The notes: generated from the sequence alone by a model not told the origin. A stretch of DNA of 6,178 bases from Fibrobacter sp. (GCA_017520105.1 JAFWRL010000093.1:1-6178), one strand, 5' to 3'; shown: positions 1 to 4,739, counted from the stretch's first letter. Made by a program: numbers and translations.

Positions 1-56
1 AGTACCTCGCTTATGAATAAAGTCTTCGGGAAGGAAAAAGTTGATTGATTATTTAT

Positions 57-117
57 AAGGTCCCTGTGGTTCGGCTAGCTCACCAACCTTGTAAGGTCCC
101 TGAGCAACGCCGAAGGG
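57..117. repeat. Interspersed inverted hairpin repeat upstream of the GIY-YIG gene
   Basis: A 45-bp core at 70-114 folds on itself in three nested stems: TTCGGC (70-75) with GCCGAA (109-114), GCTCA (78-82) with TGAGC (101-105), and ACCTT (86-90) with AAGGT (93-97); in RNA the innermost pairs must open to leave a loop. The decamer AAGGTCCCTG occurs directly at 57-66 and again at 93-102, so the unit looks like a mosaic of more than one copy. Its left half (69-90) matches 19 of 22 bases of the 3' end of the adjacent nuclease gene (382-403). Similar GGTCCCTGAGC...CGAAGGG sequences are, from memory, widespread interspersed repeats in bacteria. There is no poly-T tract after it, so I do not call it a terminator. 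Confidence 0.7.
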
Positions 118-139
118 CCGCTGCAAATAATGAGGTTTT

Positions 140-427
140 ATGAGTAGTTACATGTATATTTTGAAATGTTCTGATGGCTCTTATTATACAGGAAGTACAA
201 GAGAATTGGAAAAGCGTGTGATGGAACATAATATGGGTATGGGCTCAAATTATACAAGAAAACATCGTCCTGTAGAACTTGTTTATTTTGAGGAATTTCA
301 AAGAGTTGATGATGCTTTTGCTAGAGAAAAACAAGTTCAGGGCTGGTCGCGTGCTAAGAAGGAATGCTTAATACATGGTCAGTTCGGCAAGCTCACTGAC
401 CTTGCTAAATCAAGTGGCAAACAATGA
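140..427 (+). CDS. Small GIY-YIG endonuclease-domain protein (UPF0213/YhbQ-like), repeat-associated
   Basis: The 95-residue protein is a single GIY-YIG nuclease domain. The signature tyrosines are Y6 (in MYIL) and Y16 (in YYTGST, the YIG position); R26 and H30 sit in the following helix, Y38 follows, and E63 in the AREKQVQGWSR segment is the expected metal ligand. The catalytic set therefore looks complete. The ATG at 140 is preceded by GAGG at 132-135. The stop overlaps the exbB start by 4 bp (ATGA), so the two are probably translationally coupled. The gene looks richer in A+T than its neighbours, which hints at acquisition. The tail after I78 contains FGKLTDL, encoded by a copy of the repeat lying just upstream (382-403 against 69-90). 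The cellular role of such short proteins is poorly known; a structure-specific or repeat-directed nuclease is possible. Confidence 0.88.
   Translation: MSSYMYILKCSDGSYYTGSTRELEKRVMEHNMGMGSNYTRKHRPVELVYFEEFQRVDDAFAREKQVQGWSRAKKECLIHGQFGKLTDLAKSSGKQ
382..403 (+). repeat. Repeat half-unit encoding the tail of the GIY-YIG protein
   Basis: This 22-bp stretch matches 69-90 at 19 positions, differing by one base in the middle and two adjacent bases further on. It is read in frame as FGKLTDL near the nuclease C-terminus. The closing arm of the hairpin is not present downstream; the sequence passes into the exbB start instead. The gene is thus bracketed by two direct copies of the same half-unit, one non-coding and one coding. 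Confidence 0.65.
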
Positions 428-1173
428 CTAATACGTACTACATATTCATAGAATCCCTACGGAATACGTACGAGGCGGGTGGCGTGGTGATGCTCCCCAT
501 CCTCTTGGCGGGTGTTGTCGGATTCTATTTCCTTTTTGCAAGCTGGTTCCGTATTGGGGGTGATTTTTTCAGAAAGGATATTCATAAAGTCGTGAAGCGC
601 ATGCAACAGGATTTGAATGCTGAAGGTGCTGCTACGAAAATTGGCGAACCCCGCGAGGATGGCCATCGTGAAGTTGTGGCGCTCCAGAGGCTCCGTAAGC
701 GCGGTGGATTCCTTTCGAGAGAACTTTCGTATGCGATGGAGATCGCCCAAAAGAATTACAATGAATTTCGCGATTACATGCAAGTGCGCATGATGAAAAG
801 TGTACGGTACATGGAACAAGGAAATCACATCGTGATGGTTATGGCGGCTGCGGCTCCTTTGCTTGGCTTGCTTGGAACCGTGACGGGCATGGTCTCCACA
901 TTTGAAGTAATTACGTTGTACGGTAACCAGAATCCGGTGCTTATGGCAGACGGCATTTCGGAGGCGTTGATTTCGACGCAGAGCGGACTTTTGATAGCTT
1001 TCCCCTTGACGCTTTTAAAACAGCGCCTGGACGAGCGTATTGAAAATTTGAAACAGGAAATGGAACTTGGTGCTACTGTGATAGACAACTATTTTGCAAC
1101 TCGCGCTAACGATTTTTGCGTTAATGAAACTTATGCAGAAGGATCTCGCATTACTCGTCATTGCGAGCCGTAG
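424..1173 (+). CDS. exbB: ExbB/TolQ/MotA-family proton channel subunit
   Basis: This inner-membrane subunit forms, with ExbD, the proton-driven motor that energises TonB. Of 249 residues, TM1 lies at about 20-42 (after AGGVVMLPILL), a cytoplasmic stretch at 43-133 is rich in basic and acidic residues, TM2 is at about 134-158 (AAAAPLLGLLGTVTGM, the family signature) and TM3 at about 178-199 (ISEALISTQSGLL). T152 and T185 align with the functionally important pore threonines of E. coli ExbB (T148 and T181). The start at 424 overlaps the nuclease stop; an internal ATG at 490 would cut into TM1, so 424 is preferred. No strong ribosome-binding site precedes it, consistent with coupling. The last five residues (RHCEP) and the stop codon come from an interspersed repeat. 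TolQ is the alternative name; the tonB-like neighbour favours ExbB. Confidence 0.9.
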   Translation: MTNTYYIFIESLRNTYEAGGVVMLPILLAGVVGFYFLFASWFRIGGDFFRKDIHKVVKRMQQDLNAEGAATKIGEPREDGHREVVALQRLRKRGGFLSRELSYAMEIAQKNYNEFRDYMQVRMMKSVRYMEQGNHIVMVMAAAAPLLGLLGTVTGMVSTFEVITLYGNQNPVLMADGISEALISTQSGLLIAFPLTLLKQRLDERIENLKQEMELGATVIDNYFATRANDFCVNETYAEGSRITRHCEP

Positions 1174-1186
1174 GCGAAGCAATCTA
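1156..1186 (+). repeat. GTCAT-type hairpin repeat, copy 1 (inside the exbB 3' end)
   Basis: This 31-bp element is identical, base for base, to 2512-2542. It can form a stem of ATTGC with GCAAT and an inner GCC with GGC around a GTA loop. It encodes the last five residues and the TAG stop of exbB and ends immediately before the GAGG (1188-1191) that serves exbD, so an RNA hairpin here would lie between the two reading frames. Confidence 0.85.
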
Positions 1187-1197
1187 AGAGGTTTATT

Positions 1198-1602
1198 ATG
1201 AATTTTAACTTACCGAGAAGAAAACAGAAAGACGTGGGCATCGAAATGGGCCCGTTGATGGATATCGTGTTCATTCTCCTCATCTTTTTTGTGGTGACAT
1301 CATCGTTCACTCGCGAAACCGGCGTCGATGTGACGAAACCGCAGGCGCAATCGGCAAGCCAACTCGAAAAGGAAAACTTGCTCATCGCCATCACTCGTGA
1401 AGGGACTGTCCACATGAACGAACGTCAGGTGGATTTGGCGAGCTTGCAGGATATCTTGAAACAATCGCTGGCGAAAGCGCCTGATCGCGAAGCCGTCGTG
1501 ATTGCGGACAAAGAAGCGGAAACAGGTGTTCTTGTCCAGGTGATTGACATGTGCAATTTGGCCGGAGTGAAAAAAGTCTCCATCGCCGCACAGGCGGACT
1601 GA
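1198..1602 (+). CDS. exbD: ExbD/TolR-family biopolymer transport protein
   Basis: The 134-residue protein has the standard ExbD layout: a short basic cytoplasmic N-terminus (NLPRRKQKD), one transmembrane helix at about 17-37 (MGPLMDIVFILLIFFVV) and a periplasmic domain at about 45-134. D22 in PLMD is the conserved membrane aspartate that carries protons in this family (D25 of E. coli ExbD). The periplasmic segment fits the family pattern, with LLIAITREGTVHMN, REAVVIADKEAETG and a final VSIAAQ strand. GAGG at 1188-1191, six bases before the ATG, is a good ribosome-binding site. It lies 24 bp after exbB and partners with it. TolR is the alternative name. Confidence 0.92.
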   Translation: MNFNLPRRKQKDVGIEMGPLMDIVFILLIFFVVTSSFTRETGVDVTKPQAQSASQLEKENLLIAITREGTVHMNERQVDLASLQDILKQSLAKAPDREAVVIADKEAETGVLVQVIDMCNLAGVKKVSIAAQAD

Positions 1603-1603
1603 G

Positions 1604-1653
1604 TATAGACGAAAGAACGCTCGCAAGCGAGCTATAGACGAGAGACGAAAGAA
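1604..1653 (+). repeat. Heptamer and hairpin module after exbD
   Basis: A perfect inverted repeat, GCTCGC (1619-1624) AA GCGAGC (1627-1632), is flanked by direct copies of TATAGACGA at 1604-1612 and 1633-1641. To its right are two tandem 7-mers, GACGAGA (1637-1643) and GACGAAA (1644-1650). GACGAAAGAA recurs at 1608-1617, 1644-1653 and 1682-1691. No T-run follows the stem, so it does not look like an intrinsic terminator. It is probably an interspersed, purine-rich module specific to this genome. Confidence 0.65.
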
Positions 1654-1660
1654 AATGATG

Positions 1661-1693
1661 TGTCATCCTGAGGAGCGAAACGACGAAAGAACG
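1661..1693 (+). repeat. GTCAT-type repeat with degraded right arm
   Basis: The left arm, TGTCATCCTGAG (1661-1672), is the same 12-mer as at 2474-2485. A closing arm resembling GGATC is expected after the CGACGAA stretch but is replaced by GACGAAAGAACG, which belongs to the neighbouring heptamer module. The unit therefore looks like a mosaic or decayed copy. Confidence 0.6.
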
Positions 1694-1706
1694 GAATACT
1701 TTTTTA

Positions 1707-1745
1707 CGTCATTCTGAACGAAGCGTAGCGTAGTGAAGAATCCAG
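1707..1745 (+). repeat. GTCAT-type hairpin repeat, ATTCT/AGAAT variant
   Basis: The element opens with CGTCATTCTGAA (1707-1718) and closes with GAAGAATCCAG (1735-1745). ATTCT (1711-1715) pairs with AGAAT (1737-1741). Compared with the 31-bp copies, where ATTGC pairs with GCAAT, both arms have changed together. It contains the GTG at 1733 that could start the tonB frame. Confidence 0.75.
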
Positions 1746-1768
1746 AGCAAAGAAAAGTTGAAAATAAA

Positions 1769-2416
1769 ATGTTGAAGTTTATAAAAAAATTTTTAAAGCG
1801 TTTTACAATCCTCCTCGCGGCGATTCTCGTGAGCATGGTGCTTGTGTTTTCCGTGACCATGGCAAACTTGTTTTTGAATGGCAAAATTTTTCATGAACGT
1901 AAATTCGTCAAGACCGAAGTCGCGATAAAGAAAATTGAGGAGGTTGAGAAGAAAATCGAAAAGAAGCACACCGCGCGCAAACCCAACCGTCAAAAGTCCA
2001 ACTCACGTTCGCCCAAAGCTGGGCCGCGTTTTGCGATGAACCTTGGGGCTGTTACCGGCAGCAATGGAGCCGCAATCAGTGATGAACTTGTTTCTGATTT
2101 TCGTGGTGGAGCCATGTCCGTAGGCAAAGGCGATGTCGATAAAAAACCAGAAAATCGATCCATGCCCAATTTTGAAGTGCCGTCGCAAATTCGCGATCGA
2201 GAAATCGACGCCTTGTTGCGCCTTAGCTTTTGCGTTGACGTGGGCGGTCGCGCTTACGATATCAAGGTCATCGAAGAATCTCCGGCGGGTTCCGGACTTG
2301 CGCAAGCGGGGAAGGATGCTGTCGCCCGCATGACGTTTGCACCCGCTGAAAAAGATGGCAAGGCAGTCGCCTTCTGCGGCATGGAACAACCCTTCGAAGT
2401 GAAATTTAGAGATTAA
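1769..2416 (+). CDS. tonB: TonB-like energy transducer
   Basis: From the ATG at 1769 the protein has 215 residues: a basic N-terminus (LKFIKKFLKRF), a signal-anchor helix at about 13-35, a charged periplasmic linker at about 40-85 rich in Lys, Glu and Arg, a Gly/Ser/Asp-rich spacer, and a TonB C-terminal-type domain at about 136-213. In that domain LRLSFCVDVGGRAYDIKVIEESP, KDAVARMTFAPAEKDGKAV and PFEVKF follow the usual strand-helix-strand pattern. It would link the ExbB-ExbD motor to outer-membrane receptors. The linker lacks the Pro-Glu/Pro-Lys repeats of E. coli TonB. Two cysteines (C155, C203) lie in the C-terminal domain and might form a disulfide. A GTG at 1733 would add 12 residues, but it lies wholly in a repeat; neither start has a clear Shine-Dalgarno sequence. 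I prefer 1769. Confidence 0.8.
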   Translation: MLKFIKKFLKRFTILLAAILVSMVLVFSVTMANLFLNGKIFHERKFVKTEVAIKKIEEVEKKIEKKHTARKPNRQKSNSRSPKAGPRFAMNLGAVTGSNGAAISDELVSDFRGGAMSVGKGDVDKKPENRSMPNFEVPSQIRDREIDALLRLSFCVDVGGRAYDIKVIEESPAGSGLAQAGKDAVARMTFAPAEKDGKAVAFCGMEQPFEVKFRD

Positions 2417-2458
2417 GAGGTGTGAGGTATGAGGTCGGCACGTTGTGCCTTTGAGCAC
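2417..2458 (+). repeat. Three 7-bp tandem repeats with adjoining hairpin after tonB
   Basis: Directly after the tonB stop come GAGGTGT, GAGGTAT and GAGGTCG (2417-2437), three 7-mers sharing GAGGT. Next is a perfect hairpin, GGCAC (2437-2441) GTT GTGCC (2445-2449). GTGC (2445-2448) can alternatively pair with GCAC (2455-2458), so two exclusive stems are possible. The plan (purine-rich 7-mers beside a short perfect hairpin) repeats that seen after exbD. Confidence 0.6.
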
Positions 2459-2473
2459 GCTTCGCTTTGGGCA

Positions 2474-2490
2474 TGTCATCCTGAGTGGAT
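2474..2490 (+). repeat. Short GTCAT-type repeat remnant
   Basis: TGTCATCCTGAG (2474-2485) repeats the arm found at 1661-1672. ATCC (2478-2481) and GGAT (2487-2490) enclose only five bases, so this copy seems to be a shortened hairpin. Confidence 0.5.
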
Positions 2491-2511
2491 GCAAAAATTT
2501 AATGATAGAAA

Positions 2512-2542
2512 CGTCATTGCGAGCCGTAGGCGAAGCAATCTA
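2512..2542 (+). repeat. GTCAT-type hairpin repeat, copy 2
   Basis: This is an exact 31-bp duplicate of 1156-1186, here in an intergenic position 14 bp before the TPR gene start. Its last bases overlap a TATAAT hexamer (2541-2546), so it may contribute promoter sequence. Confidence 0.85.
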
Positions 2543-2546
2543 TAAT
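2517..2546 (+). promoter_or_regulatory. Possible promoter formed by repeat copy 2 before the TPR gene
   Basis: TTGCGA (2517-2522) and a consensus TATAAT (2541-2546) are 18 bp apart. The -35-like hexamer and most of the spacer lie inside the repeat, while the -10 is completed by the unique sequence after it. A start seven bases past the hexamer (about 2553) would leave a leader of about three bases before the ATG at 2556. The match may be fortuitous, and the -35 is weak. Confidence 0.4.
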
Positions 2547-2555
2547 GGTATTGGT

Positions 2556-3596
2556 ATGAAATTTGAATATTTGAAAAAACTTTTTGTCGTCTTTTTACTT
2601 GCTTCCGTTTCTTTTGCTGCTCAGTCCTCTTTTGACTTGATGGAACGTGCAAACGCTCTCTACCGCGATGGCAAATTCAAACAGGCTGTTCTTTTGTACC
2701 GCAAGGCCGAAGATCGCGGTGCTGATCCTGTTGCCGTGAGCTTCAATATCGCGAATAGCTATTATCAAATGGAAAAGTATCCCGAAGCGGCTGCCGCCTA
2801 CCGCAAAGCCGTAGATTATTCCAATGGCAGTTTTGCTCCGGCGCTGTTCAACATGGCAAGCGTCTATTTTCGCCTAAAGCAATATCCCGAATGCATCGCT
2901 GTTTATCACCGCGCTTTAAAACTTGATCCGAACAACATTTCAGGCTGGCTTTATTTGGGCGAAGCCTACACCAAAACAGGCGACAAAGTTGGCGCTCTCC
3001 GCGCTATCGAAAACGCCTACCGCCTTGACAAAAACGATATCAGCATCGTCTATCAGCTTTCCGAAGCGAACATTGCGTTGAATGACTTTGAACGTGCCAT
3101 TGCCGTAATCCGCGAAGGCTATGCCGCGCACCCCGAAGAAACGGATTTCTTGGTGTATCTCGGAGATGTCCATCGCCTGAACAAAAACTTTGAAGAAAGC
3201 GCCAATGCCTACCGCGAAGCCCTCAGCATCAAAACTGATGATGCACAAATCATGTACAAACTTGCTGACGTCCTCGCCGAAGACAAAAAGCCGTATGTCG
3301 CAATGGAAATTCTAAACAACATTTTGCAAATCAAGCCCGATTTTTCGGATGCCGCCATTTTCATGGGAAACCTTGCGTACGATGCCAAGTTCTATGACCG
3401 CGCCGAATATGCCTACGAACTTGCTGCTAAAAACGGGAATGCCGAAGCAGTCTTTGGTTTCAAGAATATGGCGTATGATGCCCATGCGCAAAAACGCACC
3501 GACGAAGCCGTGCGCCTCTTGAAGGTCGCTTTAAAATATTACCCGAACGATGCCACCTTGCAGGCCGATTTGTTGGAAATGGAAGGAGAAAAGTAG
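2556..3596 (+). CDS. Secreted tetratricopeptide-repeat (TPR) protein
   Basis: The 346-residue protein begins with a signal peptide (about 1-21; basic KFEYLKK, hydrophobic LFVVFLLASVSFA, then AQSS) and is otherwise about nine consecutive TPRs, roughly at 26-55, 59-90, 94-126, 128-160, 162-193, 195-227, 229-261, 263-295 and 299-331. Typical units read LFNMASVYFRLKQYPECIAVYHRALKLDP and LGEAYTKTGDKVGALRAIENAYRLD. It should be a periplasmic protein-binding scaffold. Its place directly after tonB suggests a helper of the Ton machinery, as with other TPR proteins encoded in Ton operons, but the partner is unknown. The frame is open upstream to a GTG at 2445; those codons are repeat sequence and would bury the signal peptide, so 2556 is chosen. 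No Shine-Dalgarno sequence is visible. Confidence 0.88.
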   Translation: MKFEYLKKLFVVFLLASVSFAAQSSFDLMERANALYRDGKFKQAVLLYRKAEDRGADPVAVSFNIANSYYQMEKYPEAAAAYRKAVDYSNGSFAPALFNMASVYFRLKQYPECIAVYHRALKLDPNNISGWLYLGEAYTKTGDKVGALRAIENAYRLDKNDISIVYQLSEANIALNDFERAIAVIREGYAAHPEETDFLVYLGDVHRLNKNFEESANAYREALSIKTDDAQIMYKLADVLAEDKKPYVAMEILNNILQIKPDFSDAAIFMGNLAYDAKFYDRAEYAYELAAKNGNAEAVFGFKNMAYDAHAQKRTDEAVRLLKVALKYYPNDATLQADLLEMEGEK

Positions 3597-3635
3597 GTCC
3601 CTAAATTTTTTTTGATTATCTTTTTTCTATTCAGC

Positions 3636-3642
3636 AAGGGGA
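3636..3642 (+). promoter_or_regulatory. Ribosome-binding site that fixes the nitroreductase start
   Basis: AAGGGGA lies five bases before the ATG at 3648 and is the strongest Shine-Dalgarno sequence of the Ton operon. It rules out the upstream in-frame start at 3612, which lacks such a site and would put a hydrophobic stretch ahead of the signal peptide. Confidence 0.75.
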
Positions 3643-3647
3643 TTCCT

Positions 3648-4280
3648 ATGAAAAAACAAATTGTCTTTATGCTTTTGATGACGCTGCTCTGCAGCGCTCT
3701 TTCCATGGCGCAGGTCCAAAAACTTCCGGCACCGGCCAAGTCTCTCGGCAAGAACGTGATGGAGGCTCTTTGGAGCCGCAGTTCGGGAACCGAGTTCAGC
3801 GACAAAATGCTGAGCGACCAGGACTTGTCGAACTTGCTCTTCGCGGCTATCGGTGTGAACCGCCCCTCCGAAGGGAAAATCACGTCGCCCACAGCGCGCA
3901 ACTTCCAGGAAATTCGCGTGTTCGTATTTACGGCGAAGGGCGTTTCTGAATATTTGAACAAAGAAAATTCCCTGAAACAGGTGGCAAAGGGCGACCATCG
4001 CGGATTAATTGCAGACCGTCAGGATTGGGCAAAAACGGCTCCGGTGAGCCTTTTGATTGTAGCTGACGAAAAGAAGTTCGGGAGCAGCGATACGCATGCG
4101 AAACTGGCGATGGCGATTGATGCGGGTATCGTAAGTGAGAATGTTAATTTATTCTGTTCTGGTGCGGGCTTTGTCACGCGTCCACGCATGACGATGGACA
4201 TTCCGGCTATAAAGAAGTTGTTGAAACTGTCCGATGCGGAAACCCCGCTGTTGAATAATCCTGTGGGCTACGCGAAGTAA
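3648..4280 (+). CDS. Exported nitroreductase-family (SagB/ThcOx-like) oxidoreductase
   Basis: The 210-residue protein has a signal peptide at about 1-21 (MKKQIVFMLLMTLLCSALSMA) and a single nitroreductase-like, FMN-binding domain. Recognisable family segments are the early Arg/Ser stretch LWSRSSGTEFSD (42-52), LSDQDLSNLLFAAIGVNRP (55-73), SPTARNFQEIRVFVF (80-94, the usual PSARN-Q region), DWAKTAPVSLLIVAD (126-140), AIDAGIVSENVNLFCSGAGF (156-175) and the closing NNPVGYAK. These correspond to the small SagB-like proteins common in Bacteroidota and relatives. The first motif is usually RRS-R-F; here the second conserved Arg appears replaced (SGTEF). Substrate and redox partner are unknown. It follows the TPR gene by 51 bp and is convergent with the Rrf2 gene. 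Export of a flavin enzyme would require it to acquire FMN outside or be moved folded; no twin-arginine motif is visible. Confidence 0.85.
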   Translation: MKKQIVFMLLMTLLCSALSMAQVQKLPAPAKSLGKNVMEALWSRSSGTEFSDKMLSDQDLSNLLFAAIGVNRPSEGKITSPTARNFQEIRVFVFTAKGVSEYLNKENSLKQVAKGDHRGLIADRQDWAKTAPVSLLIVADEKKFGSSDTHAKLAMAIDAGIVSENVNLFCSGAGFVTRPRMTMDIPAIKKLLKLSDAETPLLNNPVGYAK

Positions 4281-4296
4281 AACCGCTACTTCTTTT
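4274..4296 (+). terminator. Possible weak terminator shared by the convergent genes
   Basis: GAAGTA (4274-4279) pairs with TACTTC (4287-4292) around a 7-base loop, followed by TTTT (4293-4296). The stem covers both stop codons of the convergent genes. It is short and A+T-rich, so efficiency as a terminator is doubtful; on the minus strand no T-run follows it. Confidence 0.3.
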
Positions 4297-4708
4297 CAAT
4301 CGGCTTTCTTTTCACGAGTTGCTCGATGGTGATTCCGGAGAAGTAGTCGTGGATGATTCCTGCGAGAGTTTTCCACATGGGGAGCGTGGGGCAGATGTCT
4401 GCGCGGTCGCAACCGTTCTTGCTTTCGGTGACGCATTCCACGGGGCCCATCGAGGTTTCGATGACGTTCAGAATTTCCCAGACGGTGAGTTCTGCGGCGG
4501 GTTTGGCGAGTTTGTAGCCGCCGCCTTTGCCGCGTGCGCCTTCGAGAATTTTGTGTTTGACGAGAGTTCCGAGAATAGCTTCGAGATACTTTTCAGATAG
4601 TTTTTGACGTTCTGCCAAATTGTGCAACGGGTGGAATTCTGTTTCTCCGTTTTCTGCCATATCAATTATAACGCGGACGGCGTATCGACCTTTCGTAGAT
4701 ACTCTCAT
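4286..4708 (-). CDS. Rrf2-family transcriptional regulator with putative Fe-S cysteines
   Basis: The 140-residue protein begins with the classic Rrf2 opening MRVSTKGRYAVRVIIDMAENG, followed by the winged-helix DNA-binding region (LAERQKLSEKYLEAILGTLVKHKILEGARGKGGGYKLAK, about 31-69) and the dimer-helix region (ELTVWEILNVIE). C92, C100 and C106 are spaced C-x7-C-x5-C, close to but not the same as the C-x5-C-x5-C of IscR, and are followed by PMWKTL. I infer an Fe-S or redox sensor. The gene diverges from nfnA, and Rrf2 regulators commonly control their own and adjacent promoters. AAGGAG (4719-4724) lies ten bases before the ATG. IscR, RsrR-like or an NfnAB-specific regulator are all possible, so no symbol is given. 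Confidence 0.9.
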   Translation of the reverse strand: MRVSTKGRYAVRVIIDMAENGETEFHPLHNLAERQKLSEKYLEAILGTLVKHKILEGARGKGGGYKLAKPAAELTVWEILNVIETSMGPVECVTESKNGCDRADICPTLPMWKTLAGIIHDYFSGITIEQLVKRKPIEKK

Positions 4709-4718
4709 GGTTTCATGA

Positions 4719-4739
4719 CTCCTTTACGGTTGAAATATA
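4719..4739 (-). promoter_or_regulatory. Candidate -10 and ribosome-binding site of the rrf2 gene
   Basis: On the minus strand TATATT (4739-4734) could be the -10, placing the start near 4727 and giving a leader of about 19 bases that contains AAGGAG (4724-4719). No good -35 is seen at the expected distance; the palindrome at 4763-4772 lies just beyond that position. Confidence 0.45.

Noticed and set aside
1..48. An open plus-strand frame from the first base to a TGA at 46-48 that could be the tail of an upstream gene
   Set aside because: Only 15 codons are visible (STSLMNKVFGKEKVD) with no recognisable motif, and another frame also ends nearby; nothing allows a choice.
1619..1632. Intrinsic terminator after exbD
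   Set aside because: The inverted repeat is perfect but is followed by CTATAGACG without a T-run, and tonB lies downstream in the same operon.
1604..1745. CRISPR-like or tandem array reading of the exbD-tonB gap
   Set aside because: The repeated units differ in length and sequence, spacing is irregular and there are no unique spacers of constant length; hairpin repeats explain it better.
2003..2494. Minus-strand frame of 163 codons across tonB and the gap after it
   Set aside because: It overlaps the TonB C-terminal domain and runs into repeat sequence; no protein family is recognisable.
3597..3647. Terminator or promoter in the T-rich gap between the TPR and nitroreductase genes
   Set aside because: There is a run of eight T at 3605-3612 but no stem before it, and no convincing -35/-10 pair; GGTCCCT at 3596-3602 resembles the upstream repeat for only a few bases.
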